Source: Paenarthrobacter aurescens TC1
GTDB taxonomy: Bacteria; Actinomycetota; Actinomycetes; Actinomycetales; Micrococcaceae
Direction of reading: 5' to 3'
NCBI GenBank assembly: GCA_000014925.1
Contig: CP000474.1
Coordinates: 1,612,001-1,676,000, forward strand
Length of the DNA: 64,000 nucleotides
The translations under genes and the position numbers were made by a program. Shown piece after piece: positions 17,834-27,082 of the stretch; positions within the stretch are counted from its first letter, which is position 1; the number at the start of each line of letters is the position of its first letter. The notes under the pieces are model-generated. The model did no database searches, was not told the origin of the DNA, and was given only the letters and a program-made list of their open reading frames with translations.

Positions 17834-19015
17834 GTGACTGTTGTAGCAACGCCCCCCGCACCAAAGCTTGAACTCCCGCCATTGAAGCTCGGCGGGATCA
17901 CCGTGGACACCCCGGTGATCCTTGCCCCCATGGCGGGCATCACCAACTCGGCCTTCCGCAGGCTCTGCCGTGAATACGGCGGCGGCATGTACGTGGCCGA
18001 GATGGTGACGTCCCGTGCCCTTGTGGAGCGGACACCGGAATCGTTGCGCATCATCTCGCATGATGAGGACGAGAAAGTCCGTTCCGTGCAGCTCTACGGC
18101 GTGGACCCTGTGACGGTGGGCGCAGCGGTCCGCATGCTCGTGGAAGAGGACCGCGCCGATCACATTGACCTCAACTTCGGCTGCCCGGTGCCCAAAGTCA
18201 CCCGGCGCGGTGGCGGCTCAGCGCTTCCGTGGAAAATCGACCTCTTCACATCCATCGTCCAGACAGCGGTCAAGGAAGCGTCCAAGGGCGGCATTCCACT
18301 GACCATCAAGATGCGCAAGGGCATCGATGAGGACCACCTGACGTACCTCGACGCCGGCCGCATCGCCCGCGACGCGGGGGTGGCCGCCGTCGCCCTTCAC
18401 GGCCGCACTGCCGCGCAGTTCTATTCCGGCCAGGCCGATTGGTCTGCCATCGCCCGCCTCCGCGAGGCCCTGCCGGATATCCCGGTGCTGGGCAACGGCG
18501 ATATTTGGTCCGCCGAGGACGCAGTCCGCATGGTGCGGGAGACCGGCGTGGACGGCGTCGTGGTTGGCCGTGGCTGCCAGGGCAGGCCTTGGCTGTTCGG
18601 CGATCTGCAGGCCGCTTTCGAAGGAAGCGACCAGCGGCACCGGCCAGGACTTCGCGAAGTGGCTGAAGGCGTCTACCGTCACGCCGAGCTGATGGTGGAA
18701 ACGTTCGGGAACGACGAATACAAGGCTCTCCGCGAGATCCGCAAGCACATGGCCTGGTACTTCAAGGGCTACGTGGTGGGCGGCGAACTCCGCGCCAAGC
18801 TGGCCACCGTACCCACCCTCGAGGTGCTGCGCGAATACCTCGATGAACTGGATATGGACTCGCCCTACCCGGGTGTGGATTCCGAAGGACCCCGCGGCCG
18901 TGCGGGCTCGCCCAAGAAGCCTGCCTTGCCCAAGGACTGGCTGGTGAGCCGTCAGCTGAACGCTGAACAGAGCGCGGATATCTCGGCCGCGGAGCTTGAC
19001 GTTTCGGGCGGCTAG
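17834..19015 (+). CDS. dusB: tRNA-dihydrouridine synthase B
   Basis: Flavin enzyme that reduces uridines in the D loop of tRNA. 393 residues from the GTG at 17834 (VTVVATPPAPKLELPP). FMN-barrel motifs are APMAGITNSAFRRLCREYG, LNFGCPVPKVTRRGGGSAL (catalytic Cys), KMRKGIDEDHL, ALHGRTAAQ, GNGDIW and VVGRGCQGRPWLF. A C-terminal helical tRNA-binding domain follows. The frame is open 24 codons further upstream, but that part looks non-coding. It is followed after 64 bases by dgt. Confidence 0.92.
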   Translation: MTVVATPPAPKLELPPLKLGGITVDTPVILAPMAGITNSAFRRLCREYGGGMYVAEMVTSRALVERTPESLRIISHDEDEKVRSVQLYGVDPVTVGAAVRMLVEEDRADHIDLNFGCPVPKVTRRGGGSALPWKIDLFTSIVQTAVKEASKGGIPLTIKMRKGIDEDHLTYLDAGRIARDAGVAAVALHGRTAAQFYSGQADWSAIARLREALPDIPVLGNGDIWSAEDAVRMVRETGVDGVVVGRGCQGRPWLFGDLQAAFEGSDQRHRPGLREVAEGVYRHAELMVETFGNDEYKALREIRKHMAWYFKGYVVGGELRAKLATVPTLEVLREYLDELDMDSPYPGVDSEGPRGRAGSPKKPALPKDWLVSRQLNAEQSADISAAELDVSGG

Positions 19016-19079
19016 CCTCACACGTGTAAGACTGACTCAAGAAGCTCCACACCCCGGCGCTTGAAGGAGGCAGATACCC

Positions 19080-20396
19080 ATGGGAACCGAAGCGATACTT
19101 GGCCATGACGGGACGACTCACGATTTTGTGCTGGCCATCCCCGGTTACGCTGAGGCAGATTCCGCGAGGTGGGTCGAAGAGCCTCGCAAGAGCAACTATC
19201 GCTCGGACTTTGAACGGGACCGCGCCAGGGTCCTGCACTCCTCGGCCTTGCGCAGGCTCGGTGCAAAAACGCAGGTAGTTGCCCCGGATACGGACGACTT
19301 TGTCCGAACCAGGCTGACCCACAGCCTGGAAGTGGCGCAAGTGGGCCGTGAGCTTGGGCGCTCCCTGGGCTGCGATCCTGACGTCGTGGACACTGCATGC
19401 CTGAGCCACGATCTCGGTCATCCGCCCTTCGGCCACAACGGCGAGTCCGCGCTCAATGAAGTTGCGCACACCATCGGCGGCTTCGAGGGCAATGCCCAAA
19501 CCCTCAGGCTCCTGACCCGCCTGGAACCCAAGGTTCTGGCAGAGGACGGACGGCCGGCTGGACTCAACTTGACCCGTGCCAGCCTGGACGCCGCGTCCAA
19601 ATACCCATGGTCCGCCGTCGATGCCCCTGTGATCCATGGCCACCGCACCAGTAAGTTCGGCGCTTACGAAGACGATCTTCCCGTCTTCGAATGGCTGCGC
19701 GAAGGCGCTCCGGGAAACCGTTCGTGCATCGAAGCTCAAGTAATGGACCTTGCCGACGACATTTCGTACTCGGTCCACGACGTTGAGGATGCGATCGTCG
19801 CCGGCCATTTCCAGCTGAAGTGGATGGAGAACCCGGACCACCGGGCTCGCGTGGTGGGATACACCAAACAGTGGTACCTGCCGCATAACGATCCCGCAGA
19901 AATTGATGCCGCCCTCGCCCGCCTTGAGGCCACCAAGGTCTGGGTCCGCGAAGCTGATGGCAGCCGGAAATCCATGGCGGCGTTGAAGGACATGACCAGT
20001 CAGCTGATCGGCCGGTTCTGCCAGAGCGCCATGGAAACAACGCGTGCCCATTTCGGTCCAGCCAATCTGACCCGCTACGACGCTGAGCTCATGGTCCCCG
20101 AGGAGACCGTCACGGAGATTGCCGTCCTCAAGGGCCTGGCCACAACCTTTGTCATCTCAACGGACCACCGCCAGCCGGTGTACGAACGCCAACGCGAAGT
20201 GCTGCACGCGCTCGTGGGTGTTTTGAACGCCACCGGTGACCGTCACCTGGAGCCGATGTTCGCCGCGGACTGGCGGGACGCCGTCGACGACGGTGCGCGG
20301 CTGCGCGTGGTGATCGACCAGGTGGCGTCGCTGACGGACGTGTCAGCGTTGGCCATGTATGAGCGCCTCGTGGGCAGCCTTCCGTCGCTCTGGTAA
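19080..20396 (+). CDS. dgt: Deoxyguanosinetriphosphate triphosphohydrolase-like protein (HD family)
   Basis: HD-domain phosphohydrolase that removes tripolyphosphate from dNTPs. 438 residues. Metal ligands are in RLTHSLEVAQVG (His), LSHDLGHPPFGHNGE (His-Asp pair plus further His) and the Asp in VMDLADDISYSVHDVEDAI. SNYRSDFERDRARVLHSSALRRLGAKTQV is the typical N-terminal block. GGAGG lies nine bases before the ATG. It precedes dnaG by 58 bases, a common actinobacterial pairing of nucleotide-pool and replication functions. Confidence 0.93.
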   Translation: MGTEAILGHDGTTHDFVLAIPGYAEADSARWVEEPRKSNYRSDFERDRARVLHSSALRRLGAKTQVVAPDTDDFVRTRLTHSLEVAQVGRELGRSLGCDPDVVDTACLSHDLGHPPFGHNGESALNEVAHTIGGFEGNAQTLRLLTRLEPKVLAEDGRPAGLNLTRASLDAASKYPWSAVDAPVIHGHRTSKFGAYEDDLPVFEWLREGAPGNRSCIEAQVMDLADDISYSVHDVEDAIVAGHFQLKWMENPDHRARVVGYTKQWYLPHNDPAEIDAALARLEATKVWVREADGSRKSMAALKDMTSQLIGRFCQSAMETTRAHFGPANLTRYDAELMVPEETVTEIAVLKGLATTFVISTDHRQPVYERQREVLHALVGVLNATGDRHLEPMFAADWRDAVDDGARLRVVIDQVASLTDVSALAMYERLVGSLPSLW

Positions 20397-20454
20397 CGCT
20401 TCCGAGGCTCAGTTAACGGCGGGGACTCTTCGGCCAAGCGACTAGGATGGTCAC

Positions 20455-22338
20455 GTGGCTGGCCTGATCAAACGTGAAGATATCGACGAAGTACGCCAGC
20501 GCACGGATATCAAGGAAGTCGTTGACGGTTACGTCACCCTCAAGGGCGCCGGGCTGGGCAGTTTCAAGGGCCTTTGCCCCTTCCACGACGAACGCTCGCC
20601 TTCCTTCACTGTTCGCCCGCAAGTGGGCAGGTACCACTGCTTCGGCTGCGGCGAGGACGGAGACGCCATCTCCTTCGTCCAAAAAATGGACCACAGCTCC
20701 TTCCACGAGGCTGTTGAGAAACTGGCCGCCAGAATCGGCTACGAGCTGCGTTACGAGGACGGCGGCACCGGTCCCAGCCGCGAGGAAGTAGGCAAGCGCC
20801 AGCGCCTGCTGGATGCCCACAAGATCGCCGACGAGTTCTTCCGCGCCCAACTGTTGACGCCCGGAGCAGCCGAAGGGCGCAACTTCCTGGATGGCCGGGG
20901 GTTCGACCGCTCCGCCGCCGAACATTTTGGTGTGGGATACGCGCCCCAAGGCTGGGACGGACTGCTGAAGCACCTCCGCGGCCGTGGATTCACGGATGCT
21001 GAGTTGAAACTCACAGGGATGTTCTCGGCCGGGGGACCCGGAAACCAACAGAGGATTTACGATCGCTTCCGCGGAAGGCTGATCTGGCCCATCAGGGACA
21101 TCGCGGGAGACACCATTGGGTTCGGTGCCCGCAAACTCTTTGAAGACGACCAGGGGCCCAAATACCTGAACACCCCTGAGACCACGCTCTACAAGAAGTC
21201 CCAGGTCCTCTACGGGATCGACCTCGCCAAGCGGAACATCGCTAAAGAACGGCAACTGGTGGTGGTCGAGGGCTACACGGACGTCATGGCCTGCCACCTT
21301 GCCGGAGTCGCGACGGCGGTGGCCACCTGCGGTACTGCGTTCGGTACCGAGCACATCAAAGTGGCCCGGCGGCTGCTCTCGGACGATGGCAGCGGGGGAG
21401 AGGTCATCTTTACCTTTGACGGCGACGCCGCCGGCCAGAAGGCAGCCCTGCGGGCGTTCGAGGAAGACCAGCGCTTCCAAGCCCAGACGTATGTGGCAGT
21501 TGAACCCAGCGGCGCCGATCCCTGTGATCTTCGTCAACTCAAGGGCGACTCCGCGGTGCGGGACCTGATCAGCAGCCGGAAACCCCTCTTTGAGTTCGCC
21601 ATCAAAGCCTCGCTCCGCAGGCACAACCTCGACACCGTGGAAGGCCGTGTAGCTGCCCTGAGGGAGGCCGCCCCCGTGGTGGCGCAGATCAGGGACTCTG
21701 CCGCGCGGCCGGGCTACACCCGCGAACTTGCAGGGTGGCTGGGGATGCCCATCGAAGAGGTCAGCCGATTCGTTGGCGGAGCTGCCAAGCGCGCCGCCGC
21801 GGGCGGTTCGGGAGAACAGTCGACGACGGCGACAGCACCGCCGTCGAGCAGTCCGGTTTTCCATCGTCCCGACCCGCGCGACCCCGTGGCCGGGATGGAG
21901 CGCCAGGCGCTTGAGGTGGCGCTCCAGGATCCTGCTGTCCTAGGTGGCGTGTCGTGGGAGCGCTTCGAGGCGTCCCACTTTGCCACGCCTGCCTACTCGG
22001 CGGTCCACGCTGCCATTCGTGCCACCGGGCTTGCCCACGCGGCTGATCCTGTGGCCTGGGTGGAACAGATCCGCCAGGAAGTCCCGGAACCCCTGAGGTC
22101 GCTCGTCTCGGAGCTCGCGGTGACACCCTTGCCGGCCAGTACGCCCGAGGCCATGCAGCGGTACTGCCGCGACATTCTGGCCCGTCTCTTCGAACTGCAG
22201 ATCACCCGCATCAAGGCAGACAAGATGGGGCAGCTGCAGCGCTTGGACGCGGGCGCCAATCCGGAAGAATTTCAGCGGCTGAACCGGGAGCTGATGCAGC
22301 TTGAAATGGAGCGCAGGGCGCTGCGTTCGGACGGCTGA
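20455..22338 (+). CDS. dnaG: DNA primase
   Basis: Makes RNA primers at the replication fork. 627 residues, GTG start. The N-terminal CHC2 zinc-binding domain reads CPFHDERSPSF then HCFGCGEDGDAISF (about residues 41-70). Next come the DnaG core and the TOPRIM motif with VVVEGYTDVMA (Glu) and FTFDGDAAGQKAA (DxD-type metal site). The last 170 residues, after a Ser/Thr/Pro-rich linker near 455-470, form the helicase-binding domain. The gene is intact and full length. Confidence 0.96.
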   Translation: MAGLIKREDIDEVRQRTDIKEVVDGYVTLKGAGLGSFKGLCPFHDERSPSFTVRPQVGRYHCFGCGEDGDAISFVQKMDHSSFHEAVEKLAARIGYELRYEDGGTGPSREEVGKRQRLLDAHKIADEFFRAQLLTPGAAEGRNFLDGRGFDRSAAEHFGVGYAPQGWDGLLKHLRGRGFTDAELKLTGMFSAGGPGNQQRIYDRFRGRLIWPIRDIAGDTIGFGARKLFEDDQGPKYLNTPETTLYKKSQVLYGIDLAKRNIAKERQLVVVEGYTDVMACHLAGVATAVATCGTAFGTEHIKVARRLLSDDGSGGEVIFTFDGDAAGQKAALRAFEEDQRFQAQTYVAVEPSGADPCDLRQLKGDSAVRDLISSRKPLFEFAIKASLRRHNLDTVEGRVAALREAAPVVAQIRDSAARPGYTRELAGWLGMPIEEVSRFVGGAAKRAAAGGSGEQSTTATAPPSSSPVFHRPDPRDPVAGMERQALEVALQDPAVLGGVSWERFEASHFATPAYSAVHAAIRATGLAHAADPVAWVEQIRQEVPEPLRSLVSELAVTPLPASTPEAMQRYCRDILARLFELQITRIKADKMGQLQRLDAGANPEEFQRLNRELMQLEMERRALRSDG

Positions 22339-22391
22339 CAGCGCCGATTTCGTTTTCCGGCGGGCCCCTGTTAAGCTAGTAACCGCTTCAT

Positions 22392-22464
22392 TCCTCCGTA
22401 GCTCAATTGGCAGAGCATTCGACTGTTAATCGAAGGGTTACTGGTTCAAGTCCAGTCGGAGGAG
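22392..22464 (+). tRNA. tRNA-Asn (anticodon GTT), copy 1
   Basis: 73 bases forming a complete cloverleaf. Acceptor stem TCCTCCG / CGGAGGA with discriminator G, D arm GCTC...GAGC, anticodon loop CTGTTAA, and T arm with GGTTCAAGTCC. CCA is not encoded. Confidence 0.95.
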
Positions 22465-22470
22465 CGCACA

Positions 22471-22509
22471 ATACCCCCGTTCCGGGCTTTCGGAACGGGG
22501 GTATTTTTA
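22471..22509 (+). terminator. Strong intrinsic terminator of tRNA-Asn copy 1
   Basis: Perfect 14-base stem (22471-22484 with 22491-22504) around loop GGCTTT, followed directly by TTTTTAT. It starts seven bases after the tRNA 3' end. Confidence 0.92.
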
Positions 22510-22525
22510 TACCCCCAGGGGGTAT
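22509..22525. promoter_or_regulatory. Palindrome ATACCCCC-A-GGGGGTAT
   Basis: Perfect 8-base arms around one A, upstream of tRNA-Asn copy 2. It resembles operators of CsoR/RcnR-type metal sensors, but no such regulator or target gene is here. Its left arm repeats the terminator's left arm and its right arm repeats the terminator's right arm. A relic of the terminator is therefore the simpler reading. Confidence 0.4.
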
Positions 22526-22580
22526 GCTGTGCCGATTTCGCATTCCGGTAGAACCTTTGCTAAAGTCATAACCGCTTCAT

Positions 22581-22653
22581 TCCTCCGTAGCTCAATTGGC
22601 AGAGCATTCGACTGTTAATCGAAGGGTTACTGGTTCAAGTCCAGTCGGAGGAG
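22581..22653 (+). tRNA. tRNA-Asn (anticodon GTT), copy 2
   Basis: Identical in all 73 bases to copy 1, 189 bases downstream of it. Independent transcription is likely because a strong terminator separates the two copies. Confidence 0.95.
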
Positions 22654-22658
22654 CATAT

Positions 22659-22701
22659 GGACCCCGTACCGGCTTCACTGCTGGTGCGGGGTCCGCTTTT
22701 T
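22659..22701 (+). terminator. Terminator of tRNA-Asn copy 2
   Basis: A 15-base stem with two G-U pairs (22659-22673 with 22680-22694), loop TTCACT, followed by GCTTTTTATC. It also lies just past the end of the convergent hypothetical gene. Confidence 0.88.
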
Positions 22702-22702
22702 A

Positions 22703-23110
22703 TCAGACGAAATCCATCTCCACCTGCAGGAAACGGGCGGCCTCGGCCACGGCGGCGAGGAACGAATCCTGCTCGGTGGGCGGAGTCCTGGGCTCGCGGG
22801 GATGCCATTCGTGGGGTGCCGAGTAGACGCGGGTGAAGCCGCCGCCCGGCGGGGCATAGAAGATGCCGAAGCGCTGGACCGGCCATTCAGGGGAGGTCTC
22901 CGGGGCGACCAAAAGCGCGGCGTCCGTTTCGGGGTTGTACCACTGGGCAATGGGGCGACGGCGATCGTCGGTAAAAAGCCCTGCGGCGTAGAGGGCGGCC
23001 GACTGCGGGCTGGTCACCGAACACAGCCGGTCCCACCACAGCGGCAGGATGCGTTCATCCCGACGCTGCCACGGTGCCGGAAGCGGCTGCAGCTCTTGCC
23101 AATGTGGCAC
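22703..23110 (-). CDS. Conserved hypothetical protein, 135 residues
   Basis: No domain that I recognise. The chain is soluble and rich in Trp and Pro, opening MPHWQELQPLPAPWQRRDER and containing RFGIFYAPPGGGFTRVYSAP. It has no signal peptide or membrane helix. Coding is supported by codon bias, an even amino-acid composition and a plausible ATG start. It stands alone on the minus strand between the tRNA pair and the esterase gene. Confidence 0.65.
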   Translation of the reverse strand: MPHWQELQPLPAPWQRRDERILPLWWDRLCSVTSPQSAALYAAGLFTDDRRRPIAQWYNPETDAALLVAPETSPEWPVQRFGIFYAPPGGGFTRVYSAPHEWHPREPRTPPTEQDSFLAAVAEAARFLQVEMDFV

Positions 23111-23154
23111 ATGTCAACTTTATCGCCAGCGCGTGGCCCGGAGAAGAGGGAGCG

Positions 23155-24438
23155 CTACCTGGACAGACCCAGCCTGGGATACAGCACCTCAAAGCCTTTG
23201 GTTAGTCCCGCATTCAGCGCCAGCCCTACGTGACCACCATTGGGCACCTCGTAGTAGGTCACCGTCATCCCCGCATTCCGGGCCGCTGCGGAGACTGCCT
23301 TTGCAGCCGCTACGTAGGTGGTGTCATCCGAGCCCACGGTGAAAACTGCAGTTGTGTTGGGGAACTGCTTCCCCTTCATGATGTTGATGGGCTTCTGGGC
23401 GTCGTAGGCGGCTTGGTTGCCGTTGAAGATCGCCGCGAGGTTCCCGGCCGGGTCTTCCGCGCCAGGGAATTCTTCGCCGGAGATGTCCACCACGTTGCCC
23501 CACATCTCCGGGTACTTGACCGCGAAGGAAATGGCACACTGGCCGCCGTTGGAGTACCCGGCGATGGTCCAGTGTTCGCGGTCGGGAAGGATGTTCAAGT
23601 TGGCTTTGGCCCAGTTCACCACGTCCTCGTTGATGTACTTTTCAACATTTCCATACTTGGCGGTGTCCAGGCAGAGGGTGTCATCCTGGTCCGGCCCGAT
23701 CTGGTCTGCGACGATCGCGATGGGGGCCAGGCCGTTGTTCTTTGCCGCGAACTCGTCCAGTGCGGCGGAGACGTATTGCGGGTCAGGAAGCCCAGGCTGA
23801 CCCATCATGAGGACGAACAAGGGCAGCTTGGGCGGATGTGCCGCCAGGGCTGCAGGGGGCAGGTAGATGCCCGCCGGCCTTGCGTTGAAGCCGGAGGCTG
23901 TGGCTGGAATGACCTGGGTGCCCGCTTCGCCCTTCGAGGGCTGGTCAGCCGGGGGTTTCCAGCTCTGCCATAGCGGACCTGCCGGGCTGGAGGCATCCGG
24001 GTCCGGCTTGGCCAACTGGATGGCGTCCTCAGTGGAGATTCCCAGCGCCGAGCCCAAGGTTTTGTTGAGTCCAAACTCCGTGTTGATGCCAAGCGCGGCT
24101 ACCAGGAGGAATACCGGGACGGATACTGCGGCCACCACCTTCCGCCATCGCGGACTGTGGCGGAAGCTCACCACGGCAAGTCCCAACGCGGCGAAGCAGG
24201 AGATCGCCCAGAACCACACCCGGGGAGTCAGCCCCACATGGAAGACATCCAAAACGTCCTCCACGATCCACACAGTCAACCACCCGAACAGAGCAGCCAC
24301 CACAATGGCCGTGATCGCTGTGAGGGCCCAGCGCGCCGAAGGCCTGAGGAACAGAAGCAGGAAGAACCCGGCGCCGATCACTCCGGCAATCGTCATGACA
24401 AGAGGGCCGCTGATCTCAAGCTTCAAAAGCTCGTTCAT
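23155..24438 (-). CDS. Membrane-anchored esterase (alpha/beta-hydrolase), putative aminoacyl-lipid hydrolase
   Basis: 427 residues. The N-terminal ~120 residues contain four membrane helices (first LVMTIAGVIGAGFFLLLFL). The rest is an extracytoplasmic esterase of the PF00756/mycolyltransferase-like fold. The nucleophile is in GYSNGGQCAISFA, and GGHVGLALNAG probably gives the catalytic His. It starts 22 bases after the DUF2156 gene and is clearly cotranscribed with it. Aminoacyl-phospholipid synthases are paired with dedicated hydrolases in several bacteria, and I infer that role here. A general cell-wall esterase is the alternative. Confidence 0.75.
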   Translation of the reverse strand: MNELLKLEISGPLVMTIAGVIGAGFFLLLFLRPSARWALTAITAIVVAALFGWLTVWIVEDVLDVFHVGLTPRVWFWAISCFAALGLAVVSFRHSPRWRKVVAAVSVPVFLLVAALGINTEFGLNKTLGSALGISTEDAIQLAKPDPDASSPAGPLWQSWKPPADQPSKGEAGTQVIPATASGFNARPAGIYLPPAALAAHPPKLPLFVLMMGQPGLPDPQYVSAALDEFAAKNNGLAPIAIVADQIGPDQDDTLCLDTAKYGNVEKYINEDVVNWAKANLNILPDREHWTIAGYSNGGQCAISFAVKYPEMWGNVVDISGEEFPGAEDPAGNLAAIFNGNQAAYDAQKPINIMKGKQFPNTTAVFTVGSDDTTYVAAAKAVSAAARNAGMTVTYYEVPNGGHVGLALNAGLTKGFEVLYPRLGLSR

Positions 24439-24460
24439 CGCCGGGAAGTCCGTTCCGGCG

Positions 24461-26959
24461 TCACGCGGCGGGCTCCTTGGCTACCATCTGCCGCAACAGC
24501 CCCGCGCTTTGCGTGGGGGAGAGTCCCGGCAAGTAGGCGGAACCCACGGCAATACCGATGGACGGTAGGGCCAACGGGTCTTGGTAGTACATGTACAAAG
24601 TCCGGTGCTCCGGCTGGAACCGCGACTTGAAGGCGGCCAACGACTTGAAGCCATACATGGGTTCCAAGGCGTTCCCGAGGAGTGCGAGGACGCGGTCCAG
24701 TGTGCTGCGGTCACCCTCGCCGGCGCCGGCTCCTGCGTTGGCCAGCGGAGAGCCGGACAAGGAGATGTGAGGGACTTCATCCTTGAAGTGGGTCACGGCG
24801 GAGGCAATAAGGAACTCCATGACGCCCTTGAAACCCGTGGTGCGGCGGCGCATGAAGTCCAAGGTCCACCCCGAGATGGTCCCTTGGCTGAAAACGGGCA
24901 GCCAGCTGGTGACTCCATGGACCAGGCCGGCGTCATCCACGGCAACACAGCAGAGCACCTCGGGATCTTTGAGCTCATTCAGGCCACCCAAGGTGAAGCC
25001 CATCTCAGGAAGTGCCTTGTCAGCCACCCATTCCTCGGAGATCTCAGCGAGCTGGGCCCTGATTCCCGGCGGCATCTCAGGGTAGTTGTACCAGTGATCC
25101 TTGATGGACAGCTTGTCTGCACGGTTCAGGGCGGTGCGGACGTTCTGCCACTCCTTCCCCTTGAAGGTCATGGCCTGGACGTTGAGTAGTGTCTCTTCCG
25201 CCACTTCCAGCTTCCTGAAGCCCCGGGGAAGGAGCGGTGCATCGAGCTCTGCCGTTGCCGAGTAGAAGCACGGGATCAGCCCGAGGTTCGAACAGTGTTT
25301 CAGGAATCCAGCGGCCGCATCGGCATGGTGTTCTTCAGCGCCGAAAGGACCCGCAACCGTAAGGGCCACGCCGTTATGGACCTGATAGGCAATACCGGCC
25401 TTCCTGTCCGGGGTGAACCAGTACTGGTTGTTGTCCCACAGCGCCATCCAGGACAGCGTGCCGCCGCCATCATGCAACAGCTCCCTGGTGTGCCCCAGAT
25501 CGGCTGCCGGATCACTGGCGAGCATCCTGAACCGCCGGAAGTTATTCAGGACCAGCACCAGGATGCACAGCCAGATGATGTCCCCGCCCAGGCCGTAAAG
25601 GACCGTGCTCAGCAGGCCTTGCGGGAGGGCCACAACGAAGGGGACAGGGAAAGGAACCAGGATGTGGGTTAGCTGCCCGGCAAGGTCCAGCAGGGTAGAG
25701 CGGCCCGGGTTGCCTTCAATGAACCAGAACGCCACATAGAAGATCACGGCGGCGACAGCCAGGATGAGCGAGGTCCGGCCGAGGACCCGATAACCCGCGT
25801 CGCTCGACTCGACGCGGAACTTATGCCGGTTTACGAGCAGCAGCGCCACGATGATGAGCGGGGCGAGGACTGCTGGGACCGCGTAAAGGAGCAGGTACGC
25901 GAAGTCGTCATCGCCCAACGTGACGTCCGGATCATAGACGTATTGGAGGATGGACAGGACGGTCACAGCGGCAAGATACAGCTGGATAACAAGCGTCAGC
26001 CGGTACGCGAGCCGTCGGCCGCGCCGGAGGCCCTCGGCACAGACAAGCAACAGAAGAACCGGAATCAGTGTCAGGATGGCCGCGCCGAAGCTTTGGACGC
26101 CAACGATGCCCTGCAGGGTGACACAGTTGGTGTCGTTGTTGCACGCTTCCTGAACCTCATCGGCGTCGGGACTGGCCTGGAGCATGACCTCGGAAACGAC
26201 GGAGAGGGGCCCTACTTCCCAGGTTCCGGTCAGTTGCGTGAGCAGAGGTCCGACGGCGAAGACGCCCACCACTGTGCCTACCAGGAAACGGGTCTCGCGA
26301 AGGCTTGACGAGTGGAGCGATCCGGCCCTGCGGCGGAGCACCAGCGACTGGACGGCCCAACCCGCCAAGATCCCGATCACGGCTCCGGCCAGCGCCTGCA
26401 GGGTTTGGGCAACGCCCACGAACAAGGCAAACATCAGCGTGGCGGCCAGCAACCACGTCCTCAGGCGACGACGCCACAGTGCCTCGAGTGCCGCCGTCGA
26501 ACATCCCAATGCAGCGGCGGCGCCGCCATAGGCGCCCACTACATATTCGCCGCCCAGGAAGCTCAGCCACTGGTCGCTGGCGTCCGTTCCGAAGGTTACA
26601 AGCGCCACAAGAACCAAGGCGCTGAGGGCTGAGCCGGCTATGAAGGCAGCCAAGGCGATCCAAGGGCCCATGACGCGTTCGGCGATGCCGACACCCACCA
26701 GGATTGCCGCCGTGCAGGCCAGATAGTCCACAAGAGAGGAAGCAAAGAACGCCGACGTGAAGATGGACCACCACGGCCCGGGCTCTACCGCCAAGCCGAT
26801 TCCGACTTGATCCAACAAGTCTTGGCCGGGGCCGTTGATGAGGCTACCGGAAACGGCACCCAGTACCCAGAGGATCACCACCAGAGCGAGCGTCAGCGGC
26901 AACCTCCGGACGGTGGCCAGGCCCCGCACACTGCCCCGAAATACAACAGCCGTGCTCAT
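24461..26959 (-). CDS. Integral membrane DUF2156 protein (MprF/LysX-like aminoacyl-lipid synthase)
   Basis: 832 residues in two parts. The first ~490 form about 13 membrane helices. Of these, the opening six (ALVVILWVLGAVSG through VIGILAGWAVQSLVL) look like a rhomboid-type scaffold rather than the usual MprF flippase. The C-terminal ~330 residues are the DUF2156 GNAT-like catalytic domain (GIAYQVHNGVALTVAGPFG, FRKLEVAEETLLNVQAMTFKGK, NVRTALNRADK). This domain transfers an amino acid from aminoacyl-tRNA to a membrane lipid. The result would be a less negative surface and resistance to cationic peptides. Which amino acid and lipid are used is unknown. First gene of a two-gene operon with the esterase. 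Confidence 0.8.
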   Translation of the reverse strand: MSTAVVFRGSVRGLATVRRLPLTLALVVILWVLGAVSGSLINGPGQDLLDQVGIGLAVEPGPWWSIFTSAFFASSLVDYLACTAAILVGVGIAERVMGPWIALAAFIAGSALSALVLVALVTFGTDASDQWLSFLGGEYVVGAYGGAAAALGCSTAALEALWRRRLRTWLLAATLMFALFVGVAQTLQALAGAVIGILAGWAVQSLVLRRRAGSLHSSSLRETRFLVGTVVGVFAVGPLLTQLTGTWEVGPLSVVSEVMLQASPDADEVQEACNNDTNCVTLQGIVGVQSFGAAILTLIPVLLLLVCAEGLRRGRRLAYRLTLVIQLYLAAVTVLSILQYVYDPDVTLGDDDFAYLLLYAVPAVLAPLIIVALLLVNRHKFRVESSDAGYRVLGRTSLILAVAAVIFYVAFWFIEGNPGRSTLLDLAGQLTHILVPFPVPFVVALPQGLLSTVLYGLGGDIIWLCILVLVLNNFRRFRMLASDPAADLGHTRELLHDGGGTLSWMALWDNNQYWFTPDRKAGIAYQVHNGVALTVAGPFGAEEHHADAAAGFLKHCSNLGLIPCFYSATAELDAPLLPRGFRKLEVAEETLLNVQAMTFKGKEWQNVRTALNRADKLSIKDHWYNYPEMPPGIRAQLAEISEEWVADKALPEMGFTLGGLNELKDPEVLCCVAVDDAGLVHGVTSWLPVFSQGTISGWTLDFMRRRTTGFKGVMEFLIASAVTHFKDEVPHISLSGSPLANAGAGAGEGDRSTLDRVLALLGNALEPMYGFKSLAAFKSRFQPEHRTLYMYYQDPLALPSIGIAVGSAYLPGLSPTQSAGLLRQMVAKEPAA

Positions 26960-27082
26960 GTGATGTCCCCTTCACCGGTTCAAGCACCGGTTACCCCGGC
27001 TGGCCACCATTCTGCCTTGCGGCGCGCAGTTACGGGAGGGTTTGGTGACTCTCGACGGCGGCGGGTCGCCTGAGAGACCGGC

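Larger units (their letters stand above)
22343..22653 (+). repeat. Tandem duplication carrying tRNA-Asn and its upstream region
   Basis: Units 22343-22464 and 22531-22653 (122 and 123 bases) are homologous from GCCGATTTCG through the 3' end of the tRNA. The tRNA parts are identical; the 5' flanks have diverged but still share GCCGATTTCG, TTCCGG and AACCGCTTCAT. The copied 5' flank probably includes the promoter. Confidence 0.8.

Noticed and set aside
20413..21864. A 483-codon open frame antisense to dnaG
   Set aside because: Shadow of dnaG caused by high GC; dnaG itself is complete and conserved.
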